Part shown: positions 49,179 to 59,863 of the stretch, piece after piece | Numbering within the stretch: position 1 is the stretch's first letter | How the letters are laid out: each line of letters begins with the position of its first letter | Source: Henricia sp. BOLD:AAB3569 | Taxonomy: Eukaryota > Echinodermata > Asteroidea > Spinulosida > Echinasteridae | DNA length: 64,000 bases | Direction: 5' to 3' | NCBI GenBank assembly: GCA_037783545.1 | Contig: JBBELK010000620.1 | Span: forward strand, 1,054,001 to 1,118,000 | Notes under the pieces: model-generated | The model's database searches: none | What the model was told of the DNA's origin: nothing | Seen by the model: only the letters and a program-made list of their open reading frames with translations | Translations under genes and position numbers: made by a program

Positions 49179-49398
49179 GTTTCGTGTGGGGTTTAAGCGA
49201 GTGTTGCGTTGCGGCGGGGGTGCGTCTGATACTAGTAACAGCCAACAACAAAGTGGTACCCCTCTATCTCCGACCAGTCAACACCTGCTAACGTCAACTA
49301 GCGGGTACCAGCGGGCAACCAATGGTAAGCAAGCACTCGTCAGCAAAAATAGTCTCCTGAATGCTAGCGTGGTGGACTCAATGGAGGATACATGCTGA
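49179..49398 (+). CDS. Tachykinin-type GPCR (receptor 1), exon 4: C-terminal tail
   Basis: Completes the Arg codon and gives residues 314-385 and the TGA stop at 49396-49398. FRVGFKRVLRC forms helix 8, with C324 as a likely palmitoylation site. The tail is Ser/Thr/Gln-rich, as expected for GRK phosphorylation. It ends NGKQALVSKNSLLNASVVDS..., a pattern also in the paralogue. The intron before this exon falls at the same codon as the last intron of vertebrate tachykinin receptors (from memory of that family). Confidence 0.92.
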
Positions 49399-49534
49399 GA
49401 GGCACCATGTGGTGTGCTCATTGCGCATGGAGTCAAATCAAGTCGAGTTGTCATAGAAACGGAAGCACCGGGTTAAAACTTAGATACAGTCATATATTTT
49501 TGTTCAATTAAAAACGATGAAACTGATTTTGGAG

Positions 49535-49760
49535 ACGTGGTTGTCTAGTAGTTAGCGCGTTGGACTTTCGGTCGAGAAGTCCGTGGTTCGAAGCCTGGTC
49601 ATTGCACCGCGTTGTGTCCTTAGACACTTCACTCCACGTTGTCTCTCTCTCTACCCAGCTGTATAAATGGGTACCAGCAAATACGGTTGGGAAACCCAAC
49701 TAGTTGCTGGGGGTAGACCTGCGATGGACTGGCATCCCATCCAGGAGGAGTAAGTAATGC
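49535..49760 (+). mobile_element. tRNA-derived SINE, second family
   Basis: Head GTGGTTGTCTAGTAGTTAGC (A box) with GTGGTTCGAAGCC (B box) at 49583-49595. The body has TGTCCTTAGACACTTCACTC and ATAAATGGGTACCAGCA, typical of the conserved central domain of animal SINEs, then CCATCCAGGAGGAGT. The 3' limit is uncertain. Confidence 0.82.
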
Positions 49761-52174
49761 TCATAGTCACTTTATGCTACATAAACCGGGGATGAGTAGG
49801 CCTACCGGCCGTATGATGCAGTATGGGCTCGTAAACGACTTGTATACCTGATATAAATGTTGATGTCTATATGGCGTCAACGATGTTTAGGCGTCCCAGA
49901 AAAATATGACGAAACTGTGGTACTTCCAAACGTGTTCACTAACAATCTTAACCTTTTTTTCTTCGCCCGGGAATTCGACCACCATATTGGAAAAATCTTC
50001 AGGTTTACCAATATGGTGTGGTTGCTGCGTCGATTCATGTGAAACATTGTGTATAATCAACGATCAGCTTTATTGGAATCGTGCAAGAAACACGTTACAC
50101 GAAAAATCTCTTTATGAAACTTATTCGCATCTTATCCAATACAAAATTGACAAAACCTGTAGATTTAATATTTGCAAACGCACCTTAAATGTTAGCAAAT
50201 TTTCGCCGTTATCCTATTATAGTTGACACGTTGCCATGCACGAATATGAATACACTGACAGAATTATCCCCCTGATCTCAATGCAATGCCCTCGGCTATG
50301 TAACTTGCAAAATTTAGTACCCAATTTGCCTGGAATATTCCACTTCATTCCGTCGCCGTATTTTACGGGAGAAACAAAATCCTCTTGAAAATTACATCTT
50401 ATGGAAGGGAAATCTAATAATCTTGAACAGATGAAGCAAACCTCTTCGGAAATGTTTGTCACGTCTCGACACAGTCTGTCTGTGTCGGTCCTGGCGTCCT
50501 TAAATAGTAGTCTGAATGCATAGGTAGCCTAACTAAATCCTTGAAAACAGCAAAAATGTGCAGCCTTCGAAAAGCAGCGTGTCCCGGGTGTGTGCCATCA
50601 GGCAATTAAGTATACAAACTGAAACAAAAATGTAATATTTCATTTACGTGCACGTGTAACGATGGCCATGTACAAATGATAATGCCGATATACAAAAACC
50701 GACATTTAAAGAAATGAAAATAAACAGTTTTACTAAAATAGTATTTTTATATTAGAGTACAAATATAAACAGAATTGAAAAAGTTGACACAAAATGAAGT
50801 GCAAGTGGTCTGATTACAATAAGTCCAGTATAGGCCTAATGTACAAGAAGCGTGGATGATATGGCATTCATATTAACCCAAATCACGTTTGTTTGAGACG
50901 TGAGTGGGCGATATAATATAGATTTATTCTACTTTTTCGTCGTTTGTATAACTTTTGGTTCTATTCATAATTGTACTTTCAAATTACCCTTGTGTATATC
51001 CTTATTCGTTTGAGAAAACACCACGTGATATATGTGTTCGAGCGGGAACTCTATAGAGAGGCGCGAAATGAATCGTGAACGGTCCAAGAAAATCGATCGG
51101 AGAAGAATGTGCGTGTGTTCCTAGCAGAGGAAGTGAAATGATGCGTACACATATCGCCCTTAGCTCCAAATGGAATAGCTCAATTTTGTATCAACCTCTC
51201 TATTTTACCGCAAGGGTAACGTTTCTATGTTTCGAATGGCATGACGGTGCGGGGGATGTCTGTTGACAGAAGAGAAATTTAATTAACTGGAAAGCAGACA
51301 TCGGTGATGACATGATGAAAATAAAGGGGAGAGAATGAATGTGCATTTATATAAACACAGAGGATATACAGCAAGGACGGGGAGATGTCCGCACAAACAA
51401 TGAGTATGACAGGGTTACATGGATGAGAGTTCCGACTGCAGTGAGAGGCGAACAAGGAGAACATGTGATGAGGATTGTGGGTTGCTGACAGGCCGAGTGT
51501 ACTATGGAATTACTTCAGACGGCACAGAAAGAAAATGAGGTTATTTTTGCAGTGTATTTGTGTGAGGTTGGTTTGCTGTTGTGAGGTTTGCCGCAATGTG
51601 TGGTTTAATGAGCCAATTAAACAGATGCTATGCTATCCGAGATTGGATTGCATGTGTGTTTTATGCTAATATCTTTCGATTCATTATTGTCTAGTCTCTA
51701 TACTTTTTTACACACCTATTTTGAAAGTACCTAGTGCACAATCTTGCCAAGCTGCGAAAGTAAAGTCAAGCATCAATACCGTTTTCGCAGTATGAGTGAA
51801 TGGTAAAAAGCAACCCGACTATGCAAAAGATGGCGGCTATGCCTTGTCTTAAACTTCCTGTGTCACATGTAAATATATTACGAAGTATGTGGACTTGAAA
51901 AACTCAGTTACATTTACTGCAAGTCAGAAAGTCAGTATCAATGTACTGTGTGGCTTTAAAGACTGGCAACTACTCTGGGGCGTGTGTTTGGTTAATGGAA
52001 GAGCACACCTTGCCACTTTGCATGTTTTGGTTTAAACGCTTTAGGCAACTCATCATTGTCTCTTCAACTACACGTTACATTTCATCACATGACGTCACAC
52101 GCACTACATGTTTTTTAGGAGCAAAAGCGGATGCACCACAACACGATACGTTAGGCAAAGCATCGCTAGAAAAC
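49761..52174. other. Intergenic, nothing recognised
   Basis: About 2.4 kb after receptor 1. Short frames (for example 51475-51669) lack motifs. The 3' UTR of receptor 1 may extend into its start. Confidence 0.35.
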
Positions 52175-52521
52175 GGTCAGAAGACAGGTTAAAAGGCTGA
52201 CCAAGGGCAACAAACGTGGTCCTATTAACGGTGAACCGTGGATTGGGTGCATTTTGTTTAACTAAAAGCTTTTTTGATACAAATGGGTGAAGAATGGATG
52301 ATGCGACGTTGCAGAAAGTGACATATGAAAAAAGGATGAAGAATATAACGGTCAGGAAACAGGTTAAAAGGCTAACCAAAAGCAACAAACGTGGTCTTAT
52401 TAACGGTGAACCGTGGATTGGGTGCATTTTGTTTAACTAAAAGTTTTTTGAGACAAATGGGTGAAGAATGGATGATGCGACGTTGCAGAAAGTGACATAC
52501 GAATAAAGGATGAAGAATATA
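52175..52521. repeat. 175-bp direct tandem duplication
   Basis: Two copies (52175-52349 and 52350-52521) about 95 percent alike, both with AACAAACGTGGTC, GGTGAACCGTGGATTGGGTG and GATGATGCGACGTTGCAGAA. Confidence 0.92.
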
Positions 52522-53458
52522 GCTAAGTGTATATAAACAGTGTCAGTTACCAATTAAACTCGTTTATTGTCCCCACCGCACAACCTTGAAAGTCCCCACG
52601 GTGGGGATTCGGTCTTTCTTAAATCGCGGTAATCACGCCCTCTCTTTTTGCCATATGCAGCACGATGTGGCAGAGGGTATCCCCCTACCATTGTTCCCCC
52701 CACCATTGTTCCCCCATTGTGTCTCAAACATCCAAGAAATTTCTAAATGAATTCCAAGTTTTTAGGGGGAGGGTGCGTTAACAAAAGGGAAGAGTGTATT
52801 GAGGTTTAGGGGCGTTAGGGGGAGGGGAGGGGGTCCCTTTGCCAAATATCCTGCTGGGTATACTTTTTGCGTCAACACAATATATAAAAACAAATTTGAT
52901 ATTTGTGTAAATATTGATATTTAACTGTGTAAACGTGCTAGGTTACTGTCCCAATACTTAGTGGTTTTTATGTTGTGCATATCACAATCAATGTAACAAA
53001 AACTGCAACACGTTGTGTTTTGTGTATTGAGTAATTTTCGTTAAATAAAGTGATACTTTGTACCATAATACAGGCAACGTGTAGTCACGTGGTTGTTTAC
53101 TGTTGTTGGACGACAGGAACGTGTAACTAACAGAGGAATTACGTTGGAAATTGGCTTCCGCCGTCCAAACCATAACCCATTTTACCAATGAGTATTAAGG
53201 TTTCGTTATAAATTATTGTCTTAAAATGTGTAAAAATATGTAGGCCTACGCTTAAACTAAAAATACCTTGTACTTTCAACAATTATTATGTTGTTTGTGG
53301 CTTCTTTGTTGATTTATATAATACCAAGCTGAATGTGGAAAATGTGTAATAAATGCTTATGGACAAAAATGAATTTATTTTTTCGTATTTCTTCCTAGGA
53401 GTCTCTTCTTTTTAAAATGGGTGCTCATAAAATCAGTGATGCATGTACAAATCGATGT
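52522..53458. other. Intergenic, nothing recognised
   Basis: It includes a G-rich patch near 52765-52835. No exon or repeat family could be supported. Confidence 0.35.
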
Positions 53459-53892
53459 TGGGTAATTCCCCAAATTAGGGGTCCAAAAGTGTGACATTAA
53501 GATTTCCAAGTGTTTTAAATGATTGAAAGTGGTTTCCCAGTAGAAAATAATTATTTTTATTTGAACAAATACCACTCAAATTTAATGTTTGTGTGTAGAT
53601 ATTGCACCAAGGTTAATGCAAACTCATTCTACAGCCAATTTTCATTGGCGTAGGTAACCCGGGACACCAAACTCCTATTCAATACCATGGAACAAATTAT
53701 GGTCTTTTTTTTTTGAATATTTTTCAGGAATCAGAAAACAAAATATTGAAGAAAATTATGCTGCCCCCTATAATCACAGGCCACAGTCCATTACTGAGAA
53801 TTTGTGGTCATAAGTGGTGTTTTTTTAAGGAGAGAGTGTCGTACGTAACTGGGACACCAAACATTTTGGACTCCTAATTTTGGGAATTACCC
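53459..53892. mobile_element. Fold-back element
   Basis: Arms GGGTAATTCCCCAAATTAGG and TCCTAATTTTGGGAATTACCC, with GGGACACCAAA twice inside. It shares pieces with 46625-46852. Confidence 0.8.
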
Positions 53893-54002
53893 TGTTACTG
53901 AAGAATCGATATACTTTAAATCCTGATGTTTCCTTCACAAAAACAATCCCACTTGGTAATTTTACATTTTAATAATGAGATACGAAACTGATGTTGTAAT
54001 AA

Positions 54003-54329
54003 GGCCAAACAAAATAAATGGTGCGTTTACGGTAACAGCCTAAACAAAATCCAGGTAGGTAGGTAGCAAAATAATTTTATTTTGTCTTTTTTTTTTACAT
54101 TTTCGTATTGTTTTGCAATGTTTGAAACTCACTATAAACACTATTAACCATGTTCATGTACAAGTGTAGAAAATGTTATGTTCGTTGGAAATTATTGCAA
54201 ATAGTGCTCATTTAAAATTATCAACTTGAAAATTGGCAATAAAAAGTTTGAGGTCGGCAATTTGGCCTCAAAAATTCCAGGTAGGTCGGGTTACCGTAAA
54301 CACACCATTTATTTTGTTTGGCCTAAGCA
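54003..54329. mobile_element. Fold-back element
   Basis: Arms GGCCAAACAAAATAAATGGT and ACCATTTATTTTGTTTGGCC, extended by GTTTACGGTAAC and GTTACCGTAAAC and by TCCAGGTAGGT copies in direct orientation. Confidence 0.88.
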
Positions 54330-55443
54330 AACAATTGAAGGAGTTGAAGCAACTTACGTGACCAGGTCTGCCATCTGCAAAAATTTGTTTTCCTCACTTT
54401 GGAGAGAACTGACAGTTGACCATGGATTCAGACCTTGTGAACAAAACATATGAGACTTGATGACAAATTGTTTCCTGAGATCTTTGATTTGTCTCATTCC
54501 TAATTTGTTTCTGTCAAATGTGCACTTAATAATGTAAAATAATAGTAATGATCAACTTTTAAATTCTTACCCTCGTTTTGTTGAGTTTAAGGTCCACGAG
54601 GCTTTAAACATGGAACCGTTCTCCTCCATGTTTTATGGTGTCCTATAATTATTAATCATGTTAGTAAATCTGAACACGTACACCAATGAATGGAATTTCA
54701 GGAATTTGTGTCCTACAATCGATAAGATCCATAATTCAAAGAACTAGCTTTTTCTAATTCTAGACATTATAATGGCAAAGACTACATTTCCGAGAAAATC
54801 CGAGCTTGAGGTAGCAATTATAGCGAACGAGGGGCAGAGCAGTTCCCGCAGCTTGACAAGGGCTGGTACGCCCACTCAACTCTTCTGCGTTCTGTGTTGT
54901 ACTTACAACAAGCGAAAGTGCCAAATGAGCACCTAATTCAGCCCGATGTTTTGATAAACGTAATATTTGCTCACAGAATGTCTTTGGGAAAAGTTTCTAC
55001 CTCAATACGTAAGATCATTTCAGCTGTCGAGGGCGAAATGTTGATAAGTTCCTCACATTCATTCTGCAGTACCTTTAGTTTCCAGCGGCGACATCTTGAC
55101 AGCTGTGAAAGGCGCCCTCCAGAGTTCATTTACACTGTAGCCTGGGGGTAGAGCGCCCGCCATAGTTTAGTAGACTGCGTGCGCGTCCACATTGAAGCAC
55201 GCGTATCAGGCCTGGGTGAAGGCTCATTGCATTGTGACGTCACACTTAGTACTGCATCTCGAGGCAACAAAGATGCAAACTTTAGTTTTTATTTAGATTA
55301 CTTTTGATCGTGAAGAGGAACGGACAACCCTGTTTGATCTGGTGTGAGGCGCCGATGTGAGCCGCACTGGTATGATTATTTGCATTTCTATTAAATAAAA
55401 CAAATTGTGTAAACACACAAATTCCATAAAATCATTTTTAGAT
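54330..55443. other. Intergenic, nothing certain
   Basis: On the - strand around 55100, ATGTCGCCGCTGGAAACTAA begins a short frame that soon stops or reaches a possible GTACTG donor; too weak to call. No repeat was recognised. Confidence 0.3.
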
Positions 55444-56004
55444 CTGGGGCATTCCTTACTTTTAGTACCCCGTTCCATATAAGAGATTAAAAGTGTCATT
55501 TTTATTAAACCACTTACCTAAAGTGTTACTCTTGATCTTTTTCTTCAGAATGACAAGATTTTTTTGGGGAAAAGAGGGCAGGGTTTTGATTTTTGAGGGA
55601 AATTGTGGCGTAAAAACAGGAATAACTGGCCAAAGGTTTAACAAATTAAAGATGGCGTTTTATGCTAATATGGCATGAAAGGCCGTTTTTGATTGTCTGA
55701 GAAAGGTTTCACTTTAATACCCGGTCTCTGAATGGTCAATGAGTTGGAGTTTTTTACAACATGAAACAGCAGCAGGCCGAATTCGAACGAGTTAGCAATG
55801 CTGAGGCTGACAAAACAGGTACCGGTAACAAAAACTGTATTTAAAAAAAAAGGAATTACCGTCCAAAAGTTAAAAACTATGGATTAGAGGAATGAAGAAG
55901 AGTTGGTTGTTTCCACAAATGAAGTGAAATGAGTGCAAAAAAGTCAGTCTTATAGCTGTAAAAGTTATTACAAAAATGGGTGGCCTAAAAGTAAGGAATG
56001 CCCA
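55444..56004. mobile_element. Inverted-repeat element (about 560 bp)
   Basis: TGGGGCATTCCTTACTTTTAG at the left is inverted as CTAAAAGTAAGGAATGCCCA at the right. It is not obviously coding; the interior is AT-rich. Confidence 0.75.
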
Positions 56005-56209
56005 AACATTTGCTTAGCACAGGATTTGTTTGCTTTATTTTGCAAAAATGGATTGCCAGCCAAAATCGTAAGTGATGTATATTAAAAGGTATTCTCCTAC
56101 TCTTGCGAAGAACACAATAATTGTGGCTTGTAATCCATTTTATAAAGCAAATAAATCCTGTGGTAAGCAAATTTGTGTGCTTAGCAGCGCCATGAAATTG
56201 GCCCCAGAA
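56005..56209. mobile_element. Fold-back element ending in TTGGCCCC
   Basis: Relative of 45996-46217 and 48007-48248, with TTTGCTTAGCACAGGATTTG at the left and CATGAAATTGGCCCC at the right. Confidence 0.75.
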
Positions 56210-56346
56210 CTTTAGATCGGGCTTCTAGCAAGATCGAAATATTTGTTATTATAAAGTATATCAAATAATGACCACACCATTACATGTGGTTTGATTTGCG
56301 GTGCTGTACGAAAGGAAAACAATCATAAACCGACGAAACTTTGATT

Positions 56347-56853
56347 ATGCCGCACAGGCCTAACGCTTCGTTTAAAATGTTTCGACAAATTTTGAAATTT
56401 CGTCTGAACAACTGCAATGTTCCCGCAATTTCCACGTCCACAGCCTTTTGCAAAGACGCTATGTTGTACTACAAAAAGTACAGTGAGGACGATCCAGAAA
56501 CTGCACCGAAAGACCACAATCCGTCCATTATCCCAAGACGCTTTTTAAAACCGATGCAACCCGAGCATTATCCGATCATATGTCGGTCACATGACGTCCG
56601 ATGGGAGGCGCAACGCGAACTGCTGTCGCGGGCAGAGGTCGCTGTGGCGAAAATGCAAGAAGCCAAGGCAAGATTCTACTCGTGTCCAATAGAACGATGT
56701 GCGCCCTCAACGGCACCAAGGAGTGCATCGTCGATGATGACAGACGAAGAGGGCGCCCTCCGTCAATATGCAATCTCCCGAGACATCACGAGAAGTGGCA
56801 GCAGTACACGACGAGTTCAATTCAGCGAAAAAGTCAGTGTGTTTAGAGATTGA
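56347..56853 (+). CDS. Hypothetical intronless protein (168 residues) between the receptors
   Basis: The longest open frame in the receptor intergenic region. It runs from ATG at 56347 to TGA at 56851-56853, with an in-frame TAA upstream at 56326, so a single-exon gene is possible; a later Met (56377) could also be the start. The protein is rich in Arg and Ser: an N-terminal basic segment (FRQILKFRLNN), a Pro/Asp stretch (YYKKYSEDDPETAPKDHN), a probable helix (WEAQRELLSRAEVAVAKMQE), and a C-terminal RRVQFSEKVSVF. RVQF fits the RVxF docking motif for protein phosphatase 1, though short motifs arise by chance. I do not recognise the family. No transposon overlaps it. It could still be a chance frame. 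Confidence 0.5.
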   Translation: MPHRPNASFKMFRQILKFRLNNCNVPAISTSTAFCKDAMLYYKKYSEDDPETAPKDHNPSIIPRRFLKPMQPEHYPIICRSHDVRWEAQRELLSRAEVAVAKMQEAKARFYSCPIERCAPSTAPRSASSMMTDEEGALRQYAISRDITRSGSSTRRVQFSEKVSVFRD

Positions 56854-57052
56854 GGTAAAAACGTATGCATGTACAAAATCCCGAATGAACCAGTTCCATT
56901 CAAAATGAGGTTCTATATGCAAACTTCACAGCAACCGACAGAGCATTAACAACGCACTTACGGAGTCATTGTTTTTGCAGTTACAGCCTCGCTTTCAAGC
57001 CACTTAACGCCAGCGCGAAAAATAATTCAACACTGAAAATTTAATGTTGACG

Positions 57053-57462
57053 CATATTTTCGCAAATGTTGCGCAAGAATAAAAAGGTTGGCATGACTTT
57101 TAAATGTTGATAGACTGTTTGAAACTGGCAAACCGTGCTCTTGTTGGCAAATTAAAAAAAATGTTAAAACTTGTTTTTCAGGGTTGATGGCAAAATTATC
57201 AGTGTTGAACTATTTTCGTTTTGGCGTGCCATAGTATGGACACAGTAAGACGGATTTGATATTTGTTGACGTCACGCGTATGGCACGCCAAAGCGGAAAT
57301 GATTAAACACTGATAATTTTGCCATCAACCCTGAAAAACAAGTCTCAACATTTTTAAAAACTTGCCAACAAAAGCACGGTATGCCAGTTTCCAAAAGTCT
57401 ATCAACATTTAAAAGTCATGCCAACCTTTTTTTCTTGCGCAACATTTGCGTCAACATTATAT
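57053..57462. mobile_element. Long fold-back element with about 190-base arms
   Basis: The left arm (GTTGACGCATATTTTCGC, AAAAAGGTTGGCATGACTTT, CAGGGTTGATGGCAAAATTA) returns inverted on the right. The centre holds AGTATGGACACAGTAA, which is repeated just outside the right arm at about 57478. Confidence 0.88.
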
Positions 57463-57824
57463 TATCAATGTTGAATAGTATGGACACAGTAATGGCGGAT
57501 AGCAACCGGTTGTCAAGCAAAGTGAAACCCAAGAATACAAAACAACCCACTAAAATATATTTTAACGCCACAGCTTACAAAGGTGGATGGATTATTAGGT
57601 ACAATGGAGTCGAGTATCACACTCGACAATAATAAAACAAGACCAGTTAAAGATGAGATATTAATTTAATCATTATTGTATTGACTCAGTCAACACTTGT
57701 ACATGATATGTCTTTTACATATAATTTATTTTATATTTGACAAGCCTTTGCTGTCTATTAAAAGGTGCTCGGGTTGAACTTTTTTTGTGAGAAAATTATT
57801 CACAAACAGAGATATAGTAACATA

Positions 57825-58030
57825 TTTGGGGTGTTATGGCCGAGCGGTCTAGTGCGTCGAACTTAAGTTCCTGTGCTAGTACTAGAATGTAGGTTCAATT
57901 CCAGGCCGCGACGGGTTGTGGCACCTGTGCCCTTGAGCAAGGCACTCAACCACACTTGCTCCCATTCCTGTAATTGGCGGTCTCTCCGCTGTTGGATGTG
58001 GTGAATAAATAAATAAATAAATAAATATTT
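57825..58030 (+). mobile_element. tRNA-derived SINE, short form
   Basis: Head TTATGGCCGAGCGGTCTAG (A box) and GGTTCAATTCC (B box), a Leu/Ser-type tRNA. The body has GCCCTTGAGCAAGGCACTCA, and it ends in (AATA)n. The 3' half present in the 44119-44474 copy is replaced. Confidence 0.88.
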
Positions 58031-58134
58031 AATATTATTAAGATATATATTATGGTTTACAACAGATTAATGTTATAATATTATTGTTTGTAAGCTGGAT
58101 ATGAATGTTTCCCTAAAACACATGTACAATGCTT

Positions 58135-58162
58135 TATCTAGTCACAGCGGCGTAGCTACGGG

Positions 58163-58203
<41 letters not shown>

Positions 58204-58605
58204 GCAAGAAAAATCGTCGCTCCCCCAGTCCCCACGCCGCACCCCTCCCCCCCCCCACCACTGGACATTTTGCAAACGGAAAAAATATGGTGCCATGGCC
58301 TTCCCCATAGAACTTTCATTTTATTGTTATTAATTTTTTTATTGTAGTGTTTTTTATTGGTTTTTTTATTTTTTGGAAAACTGTATAAAATGCTTTTTCT
58401 CTGGTGTACAGTACGATGGTGTGATTGTAATATATACCAAATTAAAAAAGAAATATGGGCGACGTCGGCGTTCGCATGGACTTGCGAAATATTTCGGTAC
58501 TCCACTGCCGCCCTCCCACAGAAACGTCCAGCGTCAAGCGGCCCGCCCCTCCCCCCGTCGCCCCCTATAGAGAGAACCGTAGCTACGCTGCTATCTAGTC
58601 ACAGC
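58135..58605. mobile_element. Inverted-repeat element with a 38-base poly-G run
   Basis: GGCGTAGCTACGGGT near 58149 and ACCGTAGCTACGC near 58577 are inverted. TATCTAGTCACAGC flanks the element on both sides (58135-58148 and 58592-58605), a good target-site duplication. A run of 38 G (58165-58202) follows the left end. Confidence 0.85.
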
Positions 58606-59035
58606 TTATAGTGTTCCAAATGCAATTAAATACAGCAGTTTAACACGCATGGTGAATGATTGGTGCTTATCCGGTGTTACTCCATAACCTGTACATTTTC
58701 TTTGCAGGTTGAATTTCTTGTTTTCTTCTTCATCTAAAAAGTGGGAAAATATAGCCACTCCGAATTCAGTGAACAATAAATTATAGACTTCTGTTTCTTT
58801 TCATTACATTATACCGCTTGATACAAAGAATTATATTTCTTTAATTGACTAGTCCAGAATAATTTGTAAGTTCATATCGCAGCAACTCTATACGTGTGCT
58901 ATAGATGAACTCAGTGTTAAGCATCAACATAAATATTGCACTTTATCTGAAGACAGAAATTATTACGAGGATAAATTAAGAGCAGTAAATTAAGAGCATT
59001 TCGCCTGCAAATGTCTTCGGCAAAAACAAAATAAA
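58606..59035. other. Intergenic, nothing recognised
   Basis: No exon or repeat family could be supported. Confidence 0.35.
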
Positions 59036-59506
59036 CTCCTCAAAAAAAGTTCGGAAAGTCAAGTTTGACTGACGATTTCTCTCTTTTTTCTCTGAATTTT
59101 ATATCGGAAAGCCCGGTTATTCCTCTTTACGATGATGTGTCATTTGTTATGATTAAGCAATTGGGGGATGTGCAGCACAGCTGAATACGGGGGTGGGTGT
59201 AAAGTGAAATGTCACAAAATGCATTGCTATTGTCAAAAAATGCAGTAACACATTCCCATCCTCCAAGCAAAAGGGGAATGCACTGCATGACAATAGCAGT
59301 GAATTTTGTGACATTTCACTTTCCACCCACCGCTGTATTCCGCTATACTGCACATCTCCTAATTGATTAATCATAACAAATGACACATCACTGTAAAGAG
59401 GAATAACAGGGCTTTCCAATGATACCAAATTCAATGGATATTATTTACTAACAAGAGAGAAATCGTCAGTCAAACTTGACTTTCCGAACTTCTTTTGAGG
59501 AGTTTA
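59036..59506. mobile_element. Long fold-back element with about 200-base arms
   Basis: ACTCCTCAAAAAAAGTTCGG and CCGAACTTCTTTTGAGGAGT mark the ends. Both arms carry AAGTCAAGTTTGACTGACGA, GGAAAGCCC and AAATGTCACAAAAT-type blocks in opposite order. It lies just downstream of the end of receptor 2. Confidence 0.9.
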
Positions 59507-59634
59507 GTACAAATGTTGATGTTTGCTGACACATTGTGGCTAGCATTTTAGCCAACCGTACAAGGGCCTTTTCTTAAACTGTACAAGATGTAACAATGTT
59601 TTTCGCAAGAAAACAAGAAGTATAAATGTAGCTA

Positions 59635-59863
59635 TTAAAAATCGTCTGTTGAGTCCAAGACACTAATTCCAATGAGACTGTTTCGACACAAGAGTGCGGG
59701 CTTGCCATTGGCGACAGTACGATTGATCCCCGTGCTCGAGGTTGCCGTGGCGCTGCTCGCTGTGGGCGTTAGGGGAATGCGCCTGCCGGGTCCTTTGCCG
59801 TCATTCTGGGTTTTGCTCCTGAGAATGAGGCAGCGAAATACTCGCTTGAAGCCACCTCGAAAC
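59635..59863 (-). CDS. Tachykinin-type GPCR (receptor 2), last exon: C-terminal tail
   Basis: Paralogue of 49179-49398. Read on the - strand, after a CAAATCAAG acceptor it gives FRGGFKRVFRC (helix 8), a Pro/Thr/Ser-rich segment with IPLTPTASSATATSS, and NGKPALLCRNSLIGISVLDS before TAA. The order IPLTPT ... NGKxAL ... NSL ... SVxDS matches receptor 1. The frame and phase follow from the TM7 exon at 61329. Confidence 0.9.

Noticed and set aside
49535-49610. Functional tRNA gene
   Set aside because: A and B boxes are present but the acceptor stem does not pair and a SINE body follows.
57381-57632. 83-codon frame, partly basic (KPKNTKQPTKIYFNATAYKGG)
   Set aside because: Its first half is the fold-back arm; the remainder is about 50 codons with no recognised family.
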